Source: Vibrio marisflavi CECT 7928
GTDB taxonomy: Bacteria > Pseudomonadota > Gammaproteobacteria > Enterobacterales > Vibrionaceae
Assembly (NCBI RefSeq): GCF_921294215.1
Contig: NZ_CAKLDM010000002.1
Location: 2,842,289 to 2,906,288 of the forward strand
Length of the DNA: 64,000 nt
Reading direction: 5' to 3'
Position numbers and translations under genes: made by a program. The notes beneath the pieces were generated by a model. The model had not been told where the DNA came from, did not search any database, and was given only the letters and a program-made list of their open reading frames with translations. Below are positions 29,645 to 37,709 of this stretch, in pieces. Numbering within the stretch: the stretch's first letter is position 1; each line of letters begins with the position of its first letter.

Positions 29645-29905
29645 TTAAGAGGAGCTAGTGCTACCGCCAGCGAGTTTGCCACATAGGCCTTTAGGCACGA
29701 CGACAAAGGCGTCTTTTTGGTTGTCAGCTTTTGCAGTACCTGCACAAGAGCTTGTTTTAGTTGCACAGTCGTTTTTGCCCGCTTTTGCTACTCCATAGCA
29801 TTTTTCTTTTTCGGCCGCTAGCGCTGGTGCTGCTGTGAGTAATGTGCCACCTAAAGCAACTAGACCTGTAACCGCAGCAGTAACAGCAAGATTAGACTTT
29901 TTCAT
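29645..29905 (-). CDS. bufA: DUF2282 bufferin precursor (BufA1/HvfA type)
   Basis: An 86-residue secreted peptide with a full Sec signal (to about ALAA, residues 28-31). A core follows with four cysteines: C36 ([14 protein letters not shown]), C47, C54 (SSCAGTAK) and C75 ([10 protein letters not shown]). This spacing is that of DUF2282 bufferins, where the two central cysteines are the likely modification sites. The mature peptide would act in the periplasm, buffering copper or a similar metal. A GAGGA site precedes the ATG. First gene of the operon, with an ECF-type promoter just upstream. Confidence 0.92.
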   Translation of the reverse strand: MKKSNLAVTAAVTGLVALGGTLLTAAPALAAEKEKCYGVAKAGKNDCATKTSSCAGTAKADNQKDAFVVVPKGLCGKLAGGSTSSS

Positions 29906-29927
29906 TGTAATTTCCTCAGAAGTTGAT

Positions 29928-29955
29928 CCTTGATTTTATTTCGCAGGCCAAGTTC
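29928..29955 (-). promoter_or_regulatory. candidate ECF-sigma promoter of the bufferin operon
   Basis: On the minus strand GAACTT (29950-29955) and TCAAGG (29928-29933) are 16 bp apart, resembling sigma-E/ECF promoters (GAACTT-N16-TCNNA). The transcript would start near 29921 with a leader of under 20 nt that contains the ribosome site. Confidence 0.5.
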
Positions 29956-30090
29956 GTCGGCTTGCTTAAATTAAAGGATAGAAAATCGCCAAAAAAACTT
30001 TCATAAAATTTATTATTTATTGGATTTTTATGTGATTGGTAAATCAATAGGCTGATTTTATTGCATTACTTTTGTTCATTTTTTGTTGTT

Positions 30091-30117
30091 TTGAGTCGCT
30101 ATTGTTTAGGCTATAAT
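30091..30117 (+). promoter_or_regulatory. promoter of uvrD
   Basis: A perfect -10 TATAAT (30112-30117) lies 35 bp before the uvrD start, with TTGAGT (30091-30096) at a short 15-bp spacing. No clear LexA box (CTGT-N8-ACAG) is seen here. Confidence 0.5.
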
Positions 30118-30151
30118 CGGCTTTTATGTATAAATAACCAGTAGCCTTCTC

Positions 30152-32326
30152 ATGATCGATCCCTCATTACTACTTGATGGCCTTAACGACAAGCAGCGTG
30201 AAGCCGTCGCAGCACCTCTTGAAAATTTGCTAATTTTAGCCGGTGCCGGTAGTGGTAAAACACGAGTATTGGTGCACCGTATTGCTTGGCTATTATCGGT
30301 AGAACAAGCTTCTCCATTCTCGGTTATGTCTGTCACCTTTACCAACAAGGCAGCAGCAGAAATGCGCGGACGGATTGAAGAGCTCATGATGGGCAATGCG
30401 TCAGGAATGTGGAACGGAACGTTTCATGGAATTTGCCATCGCATTTTGCGCGCACATTACCTAGATGCAAATTTGAGTGAAGAATTTCAGATCCTCGACT
30501 CGGAAGATCAATATCGCTTGCTGCGACGTATCATCAAGGCACAGAACCTAGATGAAAAGCAGTGGCCAGCTAAGCAAGCGGCATGGTGGATTAATGGTAA
30601 AAAGGATGAAGGCCTAAGACCTAGCCACATCGATTGCTATCACGATCCAGTTGCGAAAACTTACTTGCAAATATATAGCGCCTACCAAGAAGCGTGTGAC
30701 AGAGCTGGGTTGGTCGATTTTGCCGAGATTCTGTTGCGTTGTTTAGAGTTACTGCGTGAGAAAAAGCACATTCGCGAGCACTATCAAGCTCGCTTCAAGC
30801 ACGTATTAGTGGATGAGTTTCAAGATACCAACAATATTCAGTACGCGTGGCTAAGGTTGATGGCGGGTCCAGAAACACACGTGATGATTGTTGGTGATGA
30901 TGACCAGTCAATTTATGGCTGGCGTGGGGCAAAAATTGAGAATATCGAGAAGTTTAGCCTAGAGTTTCCAAGCGTTAATACCATTCGACTAGAGCAAAAT
31001 TACCGCTCGACTAAGACAATTTTGGAAGCCTCCAACACACTGATTGCCAATAACACAGAGCGTATGGGTAAAGAGTTGTGGACCGATGGAAACGAAGGAG
31101 AAGCTATCTCGGTATATTCTGCATACAACGAGCTAGATGAAGCTCGCTTTACTGTAGGAAAAATAAAAGAGTGGCAAGAGAAGGGTGGCTCACTAAGCGA
31201 TAGCGCCATTTTATACCGTAGTAACGCCCAATCTCGTGTATTGGAAGAGGCGTTAATTCAGTCTGCGTTGCCATATAGAATTTATGGCGGTATGCGATTC
31301 TTCGAACGTCAGGAAATTAAAGATGCACTAGGCTATTTGAGGCTGATCGCCAACCGCAATGACGACGCTGCTTTTGAGCGTGTGGTGAACACGCCGACAC
31401 GTGGCTTAGGCGAGAAGACCCTTGAAACCATTCGTTTTGCAGCCCGAGATCGTGGTGCAACGATGTGGGATGCCTGTGTTGCTATGCTTGAAGAAAAGGT
31501 CCTTGCTGGTCGAGCGGCTGGTGCGCTAAGTCGCTTTGTAGAACTCATCAACGCACTCGAAGACGACACTGCAGAGATGCCATTACACAAGCAAACCGAC
31601 CATGTGATTAACTTCTCGGGCTTGTTCGCTATGTACGAGCAAGAGAAAGGCGAGAAGTCGAAGGCTCGCATTGAAAACTTAGCTGAGCTTGTGACTGCGA
31701 CTCGACAATTTGAAGCACCAGAAGAAGCGGAAGATATGCCGATACTCACGGCTTTCTTGACTCATGCAGCTTTGGAATCTGGAGAAGGCCAAGCGGACGA
31801 ATTTGAAGATGCGGTGCAGCTCATGACTTTGCACAGTGCTAAAGGGTTGGAGTTTCCACTTGTTTTTATGGTGGGTGTAGAAGAAGGGATGTTCCCAAGC
31901 CAAATGTCTGCTGAAGAAGCCGGACGAATCGAAGAAGAGCGACGTCTGTGTTATGTAGGCATGACTAGGGCAATGGAAAAGCTCTACATCACTTATGCGG
32001 AGATGCGCCGCTTGTGGGGACAAGATAAGTACCATAAGCCATCGCGGTTTATTCGGGAGCTACCGGAAAAATGCTTAGATGAAGTTCGTATGAAGGCTCA
32101 AGTTAGCCGTCCCGCAAGTAGTGGTCGATTTAGCCAAACCAGCGTGAAAGAAAACTTCAATGAGACGGGCTTTAGCTTAGGTTCTCGAGTTAACCATCCG
32201 AAGTTTGGTGAGGGTACCATTATTAACTTTGAAGGCAGTGGCCCACAAAGCCGCGTACAGGTTGCTTTCAATGGTGAAGGTATTAAATGGTTGGTGACGG
32301 CTTATGCTCGTTTAGAAAAATTGTAG
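30152..32326 (+). CDS. uvrD: DNA helicase II UvrD
   Basis: A 724-residue SF1A 3'-5' helicase for nucleotide excision and mismatch repair. Motifs: LNDKQREAV (Q), AGAGSGKT (Walker A), VDEFQD (II), [13 protein letters not shown] (III), QNYRST (IV), LMTLHSAKGLEF (V) and CYVGMTRAMEK (VI). The C-terminus has the UvrD-type Tudor-like tail (GSRVNHPKFGEGTIINFEG). The length matches E. coli (720). It is divergent from the bufferin operon and is followed 9 bp later by a small glutaredoxin gene. Confidence 0.98.
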   Translation: MIDPSLLLDGLNDKQREAVAAPLENLLILAGAGSGKTRVLVHRIAWLLSVEQASPFSVMSVTFTNKAAAEMRGRIEELMMGNASGMWNGTFHGICHRILRAHYLDANLSEEFQILDSEDQYRLLRRIIKAQNLDEKQWPAKQAAWWINGKKDEGLRPSHIDCYHDPVAKTYLQIYSAYQEACDRAGLVDFAEILLRCLELLREKKHIREHYQARFKHVLVDEFQDTNNIQYAWLRLMAGPETHVMIVGDDDQSIYGWRGAKIENIEKFSLEFPSVNTIRLEQNYRSTKTILEASNTLIANNTERMGKELWTDGNEGEAISVYSAYNELDEARFTVGKIKEWQEKGGSLSDSAILYRSNAQSRVLEEALIQSALPYRIYGGMRFFERQEIKDALGYLRLIANRNDDAAFERVVNTPTRGLGEKTLETIRFAARDRGATMWDACVAMLEEKVLAGRAAGALSRFVELINALEDDTAEMPLHKQTDHVINFSGLFAMYEQEKGEKSKARIENLAELVTATRQFEAPEEAEDMPILTAFLTHAALESGEGQADEFEDAVQLMTLHSAKGLEFPLVFMVGVEEGMFPSQMSAEEAGRIEEERRLCYVGMTRAMEKLYITYAEMRRLWGQDKYHKPSRFIRELPEKCLDEVRMKAQVSRPASSGRFSQTSVKENFNETGFSLGSRVNHPKFGEGTIINFEGSGPQSRVQVAFNGEGIKWLVTAYARLEKL

Positions 32327-32335
32327 AGAGACACA

Positions 32336-32566
32336 ATGAAAAGAGTAGTTTTATATATCAAAGATAAGTGTCCTCATTGTAAGGATGCTCAGCGTTACCT
32401 CGATTCTAAAGGTATCAAATATCGTTTAACTAACGCAAAAATGCAGAGGGGCAGAAAAGAGCTCGATGCAATGGGTGCCAGATCCTTGCCAGTACTGAAA
32501 ATTGGCGACCGAGTTATGGTTGGCTGGAATCCAAAAAACTTTGATCGGATGTATAACGAGAAATAA
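32336..32566 (+). CDS. glutaredoxin-like protein
   Basis: A 76-residue thioredoxin-fold protein with the active site CPHC (residues 12-15, after MKRVVLYIKDK), a cis-proline in SLPVLKIGDR and the tail MVGWNPKNF. This is the NrdH/glutaredoxin-like small-redoxin type. It lies 9 bp after uvrD and is probably read through from it. It converges on the terminator of the CsrB-like RNA. Confidence 0.85.
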   Translation: MKRVVLYIKDKCPHCKDAQRYLDSKGIKYRLTNAKMQRGRKELDAMGARSLPVLKIGDRVMVGWNPKNFDRMYNEK

Positions 32567-32568
32567 AG

Positions 32569-32965
32569 AAAAACCCCGAGAGCTTACGCTCATCGGGGTC
32601 ACAAGTCTTAAAGTGCAGCAATCCGGCTACTTAAAGGTGCTCCATGCATCAAATCCTTGATAATTTATACTGATTTCCGTTCAGTTTTTTCCGTTTCATC
32701 GCCTTCCTAGCGGTGTCCGTTTACCTGCCTTGGTCAGCTAACTTATCCTTGCTAGCTTTGTCACTAAATCCTTAGCGATGTCCGTTACATCATCCTGATG
32801 TGAATCCTGCCTCATCCAGAGGTGTCCTGCTATCCTTAGTTAGTAACCTTCCTAGTTACTAATTGAATCCTTTCCGATTACTAATCCTCAGTAATCTACC
32901 CTTCATCCCGAAGTGTTCTAAGTCCTTAGAAGCTTTTCCATGTCAGTATCCGTCCGACACATTCA
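32569..32965 (-). ncRNA. CsrB-family regulatory RNA (CsrA-sequestering)
   Basis: On the minus strand this gene-free stretch carries about two dozen GGA triplets, many in hairpin loops. Examples are ACATCAGGATGATGT (32787-32801), CTTCGGGATGAAG (32901-32913), CTAAGGACTTAG (32918-32929) and TGTCGGACGG...GACA (32941-32959). It ends in a strong leftward terminator (stem CCCCGA/TCGGGG, 32574-32598, then T5). This is the architecture of CsrB/CsrC/CsrD, which bind many CsrA dimers and relieve translational repression. The exact 5' end is not fixed; it lies upstream of 32959. The VarA/GacA-type box at 33118 supports the call. Confidence 0.88.
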
Positions 32966-33117
32966 ATATTACTGAGATCTAATTTATCATCAATGCAACG
33001 CAATCATTTTCCTCTTGTATACAATGCGTGCGTCTTATTTCTTTTTAGGTAAATCAATATCTTAGGGTTTTTCTCGCTCCTTTTCCCTAGCTCGAAAACT
33101 GCAATTACTTACTTCTT

Positions 33118-33135
33118 TGTAAGAGATCTCTCACA
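33118..33135. promoter_or_regulatory. VarA/UvrY/GacA-type box upstream of the CsrB-like RNA
   Basis: TGTAAGAGATCTCTCACA fits the response-regulator consensus TGTNNG-N6-CNNACA and differs from TGTAAG-N6-CTTACA at one base. It lies roughly 150-170 bp upstream of the RNA's start, the position at which GacA-family boxes activate csrB/rsmZ genes. Confidence 0.75.
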
Positions 33136-33141
33136 AGTCTT

Positions 33142-33164
33142 GGAGTGGATCGACGATCCACTCC
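33142..33164. other. perfect hairpin directly after ggt
   Basis: GGAGTGGATCG and CGATCCACTCC are 11-bp perfect inverted arms around one base, immediately after the ggt stop codon. In the ggt mRNA it would form a very stable 3' hairpin, but neither side has the U-run needed for intrinsic termination. Confidence 0.8.
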
Positions 33165-34916
33165 TTACTGCCCAATAGCGACTCCCTCACGTCTTGGGTC
33201 TGCAGCACCTTGTAATTGATTGGGTAAAATGCGGATGGCATGCAGTCCAGAGTTGAGATCGCCGACTTTGGTTTGGTATCCCAGCTTAGAAAGTGCGCTT
33301 TGCATCTGCACGGCTGATGAATTCTGTTCGATCTCTACATCATTGAAGCGGCTTAGGATATGTGGGAGGTCGATTGCTTGCTGAATATCCATTCCCCATT
33401 GAACATGAGCAATAATCGCCTGAGCTACGTAGCCAATAATCCGGCTGCCACCGGGAGAGCCAATAGCTATATATGGTTTCCCGTCTTTTAGAATGATTGT
33501 CGGTGCCATTGAAGAGCGAGGACGTTTGCCTGGTTCAATGCGATTGGCAATCGGCCTGTCACCTTGATGTGTACGGAAAGAAAAGTCGGTCAACTCATTG
33601 TTGAGCAAGAAGCCACCGACCATTAATCGAGAGCCAAATGAATTTTCGATGGTTGTGGTCATTGAGACGACATTGCCTTGTCTGTCGACAATGTTGAAGT
33701 GACTGGTTGAAGGCAGCTCTATCGATTCATCTGTACTTTGCTTGTGAGCATAGTCCCAAGGAGGGGAGCCTGCAGAAACGGTTTGGAGGGCTTTATCTAG
33801 GTTAATCAGCTTTGCACGATCTTTTAAGTATGCTTGATTCAGTAGACCCTGAGTTGGCATAGGAACAAAGTCTTGATCGGCGATATACATTCCTCTATCT
33901 GCAAACGCAAGGCGAGAAGCATCAGCTATAACCTGCCAAGATTTTACGTTATTTGGCCCCCAAGACTTGAGATCGAAATGCTCACTTATTGATAAGATTT
34001 GCCCAACAGTGAGAGCGCCGGAGCTCGGTGGTCCCATTCCGCATATTTGGTAGCTTTGGTAGGGTGAGCAGATTGGCTCTCTTTGCTTAATTTGATAATT
34101 GTGCAGATCTTTTATAGATAAAACGCCAGGATTACTTGGTGCATTATTGACTGTGCTGACGATATGTTTAGCGATATCGCCATGATAGAAAGCTGAAGCG
34201 CCGTGTTTAGCAATCTTCTTTAAAGTCGCTGCGTACGCTGAGTTCTTTAGCACAGTTCCGGCTTGTTTTGGTTTGCCATCTTTGTCAAAGAAGTAATCTC
34301 TAGCTTCTTTGTATCGGTTGAGACGACTTGCGTCATGAGAGATAGAGCTAGCAAGCCTTGGGCTGATGACAAACCCTTTTTCAGCAAGAGAAATAACGGG
34401 TTCAATTAGTTTCTTCCAATCTAGTTTTCCATAGCGTTCGTGGACTTGCCATAGCAACATGACTGTCCCCGGCGTGGCAACCGAGCGTCCACCCACTACC
34501 GCATCATAAAAAGAAAGGGGCTCGCCTTTTTTATCCAAGAACAGTTCAGGAGTTGCATTTATTGGAGCGGTTTCTCGGCCATCGAATGTAGTTAGCGCCT
34601 GCTTTTTGGCGTCCCAATAAACCAGAAACGCTCCGCCGCCAATACCTGAAGATTGAGGTTCTACTAAACCTAGCATCAGTTGCACCGCAACCATGGCATC
34701 AACAGCGTTACCACCTTGAGCTAGGATATCTGCCCCGGCTTGGGTGGCTAATGGGTTTGCGGCAGTGACCATCCAATCTTTTGCCGTAACTAGTTGCTTT
34801 TGCTCTAATCCGCTACTTTGCTCTGGTGCAATAGAGTCGGTGACTTGTTGTGCTTGAGTGAAAGGTGATGACAGCAATAAGCTTATTGTAAGAGTGGAAG
34901 TTAACGACCGCAGCAT
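33165..34916 (-). CDS. ggt: gamma-glutamyltransferase
   Basis: A periplasmic N-terminal-nucleophile hydrolase of about 583 residues that cleaves glutathione and gamma-glutamyl peptides. It has a signal peptide (LTSTLTISLLLSSPFTQA) and self-cleaves before the nucleophilic Thr in LPSTSHFNIVDRQG. GGS and GSPGG loops (AIGSPGGSRIIGYV) bind the donor. I chose the ATG at 34916 because AAGGAG lies 7 bp upstream; an earlier ATG (34943) adds nine residues with no ribosome site. It is read towards the CsrB-like RNA. Confidence 0.96.
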   Translation of the reverse strand: MLRSLTSTLTISLLLSSPFTQAQQVTDSIAPEQSSGLEQKQLVTAKDWMVTAANPLATQAGADILAQGGNAVDAMVAVQLMLGLVEPQSSGIGGGAFLVYWDAKKQALTTFDGRETAPINATPELFLDKKGEPLSFYDAVVGGRSVATPGTVMLLWQVHERYGKLDWKKLIEPVISLAEKGFVISPRLASSISHDASRLNRYKEARDYFFDKDGKPKQAGTVLKNSAYAATLKKIAKHGASAFYHGDIAKHIVSTVNNAPSNPGVLSIKDLHNYQIKQREPICSPYQSYQICGMGPPSSGALTVGQILSISEHFDLKSWGPNNVKSWQVIADASRLAFADRGMYIADQDFVPMPTQGLLNQAYLKDRAKLINLDKALQTVSAGSPPWDYAHKQSTDESIELPSTSHFNIVDRQGNVVSMTTTIENSFGSRLMVGGFLLNNELTDFSFRTHQGDRPIANRIEPGKRPRSSMAPTIILKDGKPYIAIGSPGGSRIIGYVAQAIIAHVQWGMDIQQAIDLPHILSRFNDVEIEQNSSAVQMQSALSKLGYQTKVGDLNSGLHAIRILPNQLQGAADPRREGVAIGQ

Positions 34917-35011
34917 TGAGCTCTCCTTGTGAATGCGAAGCAAGAAGATTGTCAGGCTGCGGGCGTGATAGCCATCTAAAGGTTATGTTTTTGTTGCGTT
35001 GATCTTATAAA

Positions 35012-35674
35012 TCAATGAAATATAGGTAACAAAGATTCGTGCAGGATATAAATTCCAATTGCAGTGAAAATAATGCCACATAGGGTGTCAATGTAGGTTC
35101 CCATGGTGGTTAAGCGCTTTTGTAGTCTTTCTGTTGAGAGTGTCCAAGCAAGAAAAGCGAACCAAAAAAGTGATAAACTCCATAGAATCAGCACTGCCAA
35201 AGCTTTTCCAGAAGCGGGCATGCTCGCAGGTACCAACGTCGACATTAAGCTAACAAAGAATACCAACGCCTTTGGGTTAAGGATGTTGGTTGCAAACCCT
35301 TTTGAAAAAGCTTGGCGTTTGTTGTTTAGAACAACTGAAGATTTAGTTGAGGTTTGCTGGTTTGTGTCTCTGCGGACGAGTTTTGTAATAATGGCTTTGA
35401 GTGCACCATATCCCAAATAGAGTAGATAGCTACCCCCAGCGAACTGCAATATGGCAAATAAGAGTGGGTGGTCATGCACCAGATAACTGATGCCTGTAAT
35501 GCTAAGCAGTGATTGAGTTAAGATGCCGAAGGACAGTCCTAGCGCGATATAAAGGCCGGTTTGCCTGCCATACTTAGTGGCATTTTGCACCACTAAAGCA
35601 AAATCAGGTCCCGGGCTCATCAGTGCGACAAAGTGTACGCCTGCCAGTGTCAGCAGTATGGCCGCTTCATTCAT
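35012..35674 (-). CDS. LysE/RhtC family amino-acid exporter
   Basis: A 220-residue, six-helix inner-membrane exporter. It begins with the family signature LAGVHFVALMSPGPDFALVV (G-P-D motif), followed by GLYIALGLSFGILTQSLLS. It exports amino acids or a homoserine-like solute; the substrate is not determinable here. An AraC-family regulator lies 90 bp upstream on the same strand and probably controls it. Confidence 0.92.
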   Translation of the reverse strand: MNEAAILLTLAGVHFVALMSPGPDFALVVQNATKYGRQTGLYIALGLSFGILTQSLLSITGISYLVHDHPLLFAILQFAGGSYLLYLGYGALKAIITKLVRRDTNQQTSTKSSVVLNNKRQAFSKGFATNILNPKALVFFVSLMSTLVPASMPASGKALAVLILWSLSLFWFAFLAWTLSTERLQKRLTTMGTYIDTLCGIIFTAIGIYILHESLLPIFH

Positions 35675-35764
35675 TGAAATTTTCCCTAAAGTTCGTATTT
35701 AGCGTAAAAATGCCATGAATTGAATCGAGATGATTGTAAATTATCGACACCTGCTTAGTTGGTG

Positions 35765-36571
35765 CTAGTTACGAGTGGAGACCTGTGAGGGAGTAATACC
35801 AAAGCTGGACTTAAATGCTTTGGTGAAATGGGCTTGGTCGTAAAAACCTACTTGCAAGGCAACATCAGTACCGTTTATGCCAGACTTTAGTAGCTGTAAG
35901 CTTTTCTCTAACCTGAGGCGGCTTAGCCATGCGTATGGAGTGAGACCCATTTGGGCTTTAAATCGGCGCTGAAACTGTGTTTCGCTCAGCTGACACATTG
36001 TGGAGAGATCTTCCAAACGAATGGCTTGATCTAGATTCTCTATCAGATACTCTTTTAGTCTGCCAATGTGTTGTTTTCCAAGGCGCACCTCATCTTGTTT
36101 TCCAAGTGAACCATAGCGATTAAACAGTTGGTGAAAGCCTTCGTATGGCGCACAATCCATAGCAAGCTGGCTAATGTCTTGACGCTTTAAGGTATGATGA
36201 AGCTGACTGAGCTCGGAGAATATATCGCGGTCTGAGACGATTAGTTGCTGAAAATTGATTAGCGAATCAGAGGTGGTCACCTCAGCCATTTGACTTAACC
36301 AGTCCGGTTTAATCGCAAACACTTGTACATCATAGCCAGAGTCTTGCCACGATTGACCATCATGAATTTCATCGGGAGGCATAATCACAAGTTGTCCAGA
36401 GCCAACACGATGACTCTTGCCATTGTGCTGAAAGACTTGTTGTCCACCTGTGATCAGACCTATATGAAAATCCAAATGATAATGCCGCTGAAACGAAAAC
36501 TGTTTGTAGCTGGCTTCAATCAGATTAATAGCTTCAAATTCGGTGGAGTGATATTGGATATCATCGGCCAT
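35765..36571 (-). CDS. AraC family transcriptional regulator
   Basis: A 268-residue protein with an AraC cupin-type sensor (residues ~20-90: HLDFHIGLITGGQQVFQHNG, then LVIMPPDEIHDGQS). The C-terminal double helix-turn-helix spans residues ~175-268 (TMCQLSETQFQRRFKAQMG and VALQVGFYDQAHFTKAFKSS). Upstream of the LysE-type exporter on the same strand, so regulation of that exporter by an amino acid or similar ligand is likely. Confidence 0.92.
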   Translation of the reverse strand: MADDIQYHSTEFEAINLIEASYKQFSFQRHYHLDFHIGLITGGQQVFQHNGKSHRVGSGQLVIMPPDEIHDGQSWQDSGYDVQVFAIKPDWLSQMAEVTTSDSLINFQQLIVSDRDIFSELSQLHHTLKRQDISQLAMDCAPYEGFHQLFNRYGSLGKQDEVRLGKQHIGRLKEYLIENLDQAIRLEDLSTMCQLSETQFQRRFKAQMGLTPYAWLSRLRLEKSLQLLKSGINGTDVALQVGFYDQAHFTKAFKSSFGITPSQVSTRN

Positions 36572-36637
36572 TAAAAAAGGTAAGCTGGTTGAATTATCGC
36601 CAAGCTTACCTTTTGTACAAACCGTTGTCTTGTATAT

Positions 36638-37549
36638 TTACGACTGTGTGGCCGCTTTTTTCTTTTTGCTAAATCGAATGCCATCGAAACTAAATATCAC
36701 CAAAGCGCTCCAGATAAAGGCAAAGGTAATGGCTTTAGCAAGGGTAAAGGTTTCGCCATAAACCAGTACGGCAAGCAAAAACATAAAACTAGGTCCGATA
36801 TACTGGAAGAAGCCAAGCGTAGATAATTTCAGGCGTGTCGCTGCAGCATTAAAAGATAAGAAAGGCAAAGTTGTAACGATGCCTGCAGATACCAGCAAGA
36901 TATTCAGTGTTGTTGTGTTATCCAACATATTTGAAGTGGCAGTATCGGCAAAGCCTAGCATGTAGATGGCGGCAAATGGCAGTAGCATCAGCATCTCAAT
37001 GAACATCCCGGTTTGTGCTTCCAAGCTGACTTTCTTTCGTAGCAAAGCATAGAAACCAAATGTAAACGCAAGGCTTATAGCGACAACAGGTGCGCGGCCA
37101 AAGGCAACCACCTGAATTAATACTCCAACAGCGGCAAGCAGCACCGCGCACCATTGCAGTTTCCGTAGTCTCTCGCCAAGAAAGACCATACCAAGTAACA
37201 CATTTAAAAGCGGGTTAATGTAATAACCTAAACTGGCATCCAGCATATGGTCAGAGTTAATTGCCCAAATAAATATTAACCAGTTAACTCCAAGTAGGAT
37301 CGATGAACCGACGATATAGAGTGCCTTTTTCGTGGTGAGAACATTTTTGACACTTTTCCATTTACGACTGAAGTGAACGAGTACAGTAAGAATTAAAAAT
37401 GACCAAATGACTCGATGGCATAAGATTTCTGGAGCCGAAACCTGCTGGATAGCCTTGAAGTAAATGGGCGCGATTCCCCACATGGTATAACCCGCAATAG
37501 CGTAAAGTATACCTTGTCGAGCTCGTTGTTGTTCGTCGTTGTTCATCAC
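36638..37549 (-). CDS. rarD: EamA family transporter RarD
   Basis: A 303-residue, ten-helix drug/metabolite transporter. It begins with QGILYAIAGYTMWGIAPIYF, the RarD hallmark, followed by EILCHRVIWS and LGYYINPLLNVLLGMVFLGE. RarD was named for chloramphenicol sensitivity in E. coli; its natural substrate is unknown. Two adjacent ATGs exist and the first is used. It is divergent from recQ. Confidence 0.93.
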   Translation of the reverse strand: MMNNDEQQRARQGILYAIAGYTMWGIAPIYFKAIQQVSAPEILCHRVIWSFLILTVLVHFSRKWKSVKNVLTTKKALYIVGSSILLGVNWLIFIWAINSDHMLDASLGYYINPLLNVLLGMVFLGERLRKLQWCAVLLAAVGVLIQVVAFGRAPVVAISLAFTFGFYALLRKKVSLEAQTGMFIEMLMLLPFAAIYMLGFADTATSNMLDNTTTLNILLVSAGIVTTLPFLSFNAAATRLKLSTLGFFQYIGPSFMFLLAVLVYGETFTLAKAITFAFIWSALVIFSFDGIRFSKKKKAATQS

Positions 37550-37709
37550 ATTTTTCCTGTAAGGGATGGTATGGACAGGGAGAGCAGTATACGAGTGCTG
37601 TCGAGATTCACCTAGTAATTTGCAGTTTTATTCCCACTGAATCCCTACTACAATGTGCTCGAAGCCTTCTTCTTATCTTCTCTATTTCTGTTATTCACTG
37701 AGAGAGTTC

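Noticed and set aside
30080..30151. A LexA (SOS) box before uvrD
   Set aside because: No CTGT-N8-ACAG match is present; only a sigma-70 -10 element is convincing.
33142..33164. An intrinsic terminator for ggt
   Set aside because: The hairpin is strong, but the minus-strand sequence after it is AAGACTTG, with no U-run.
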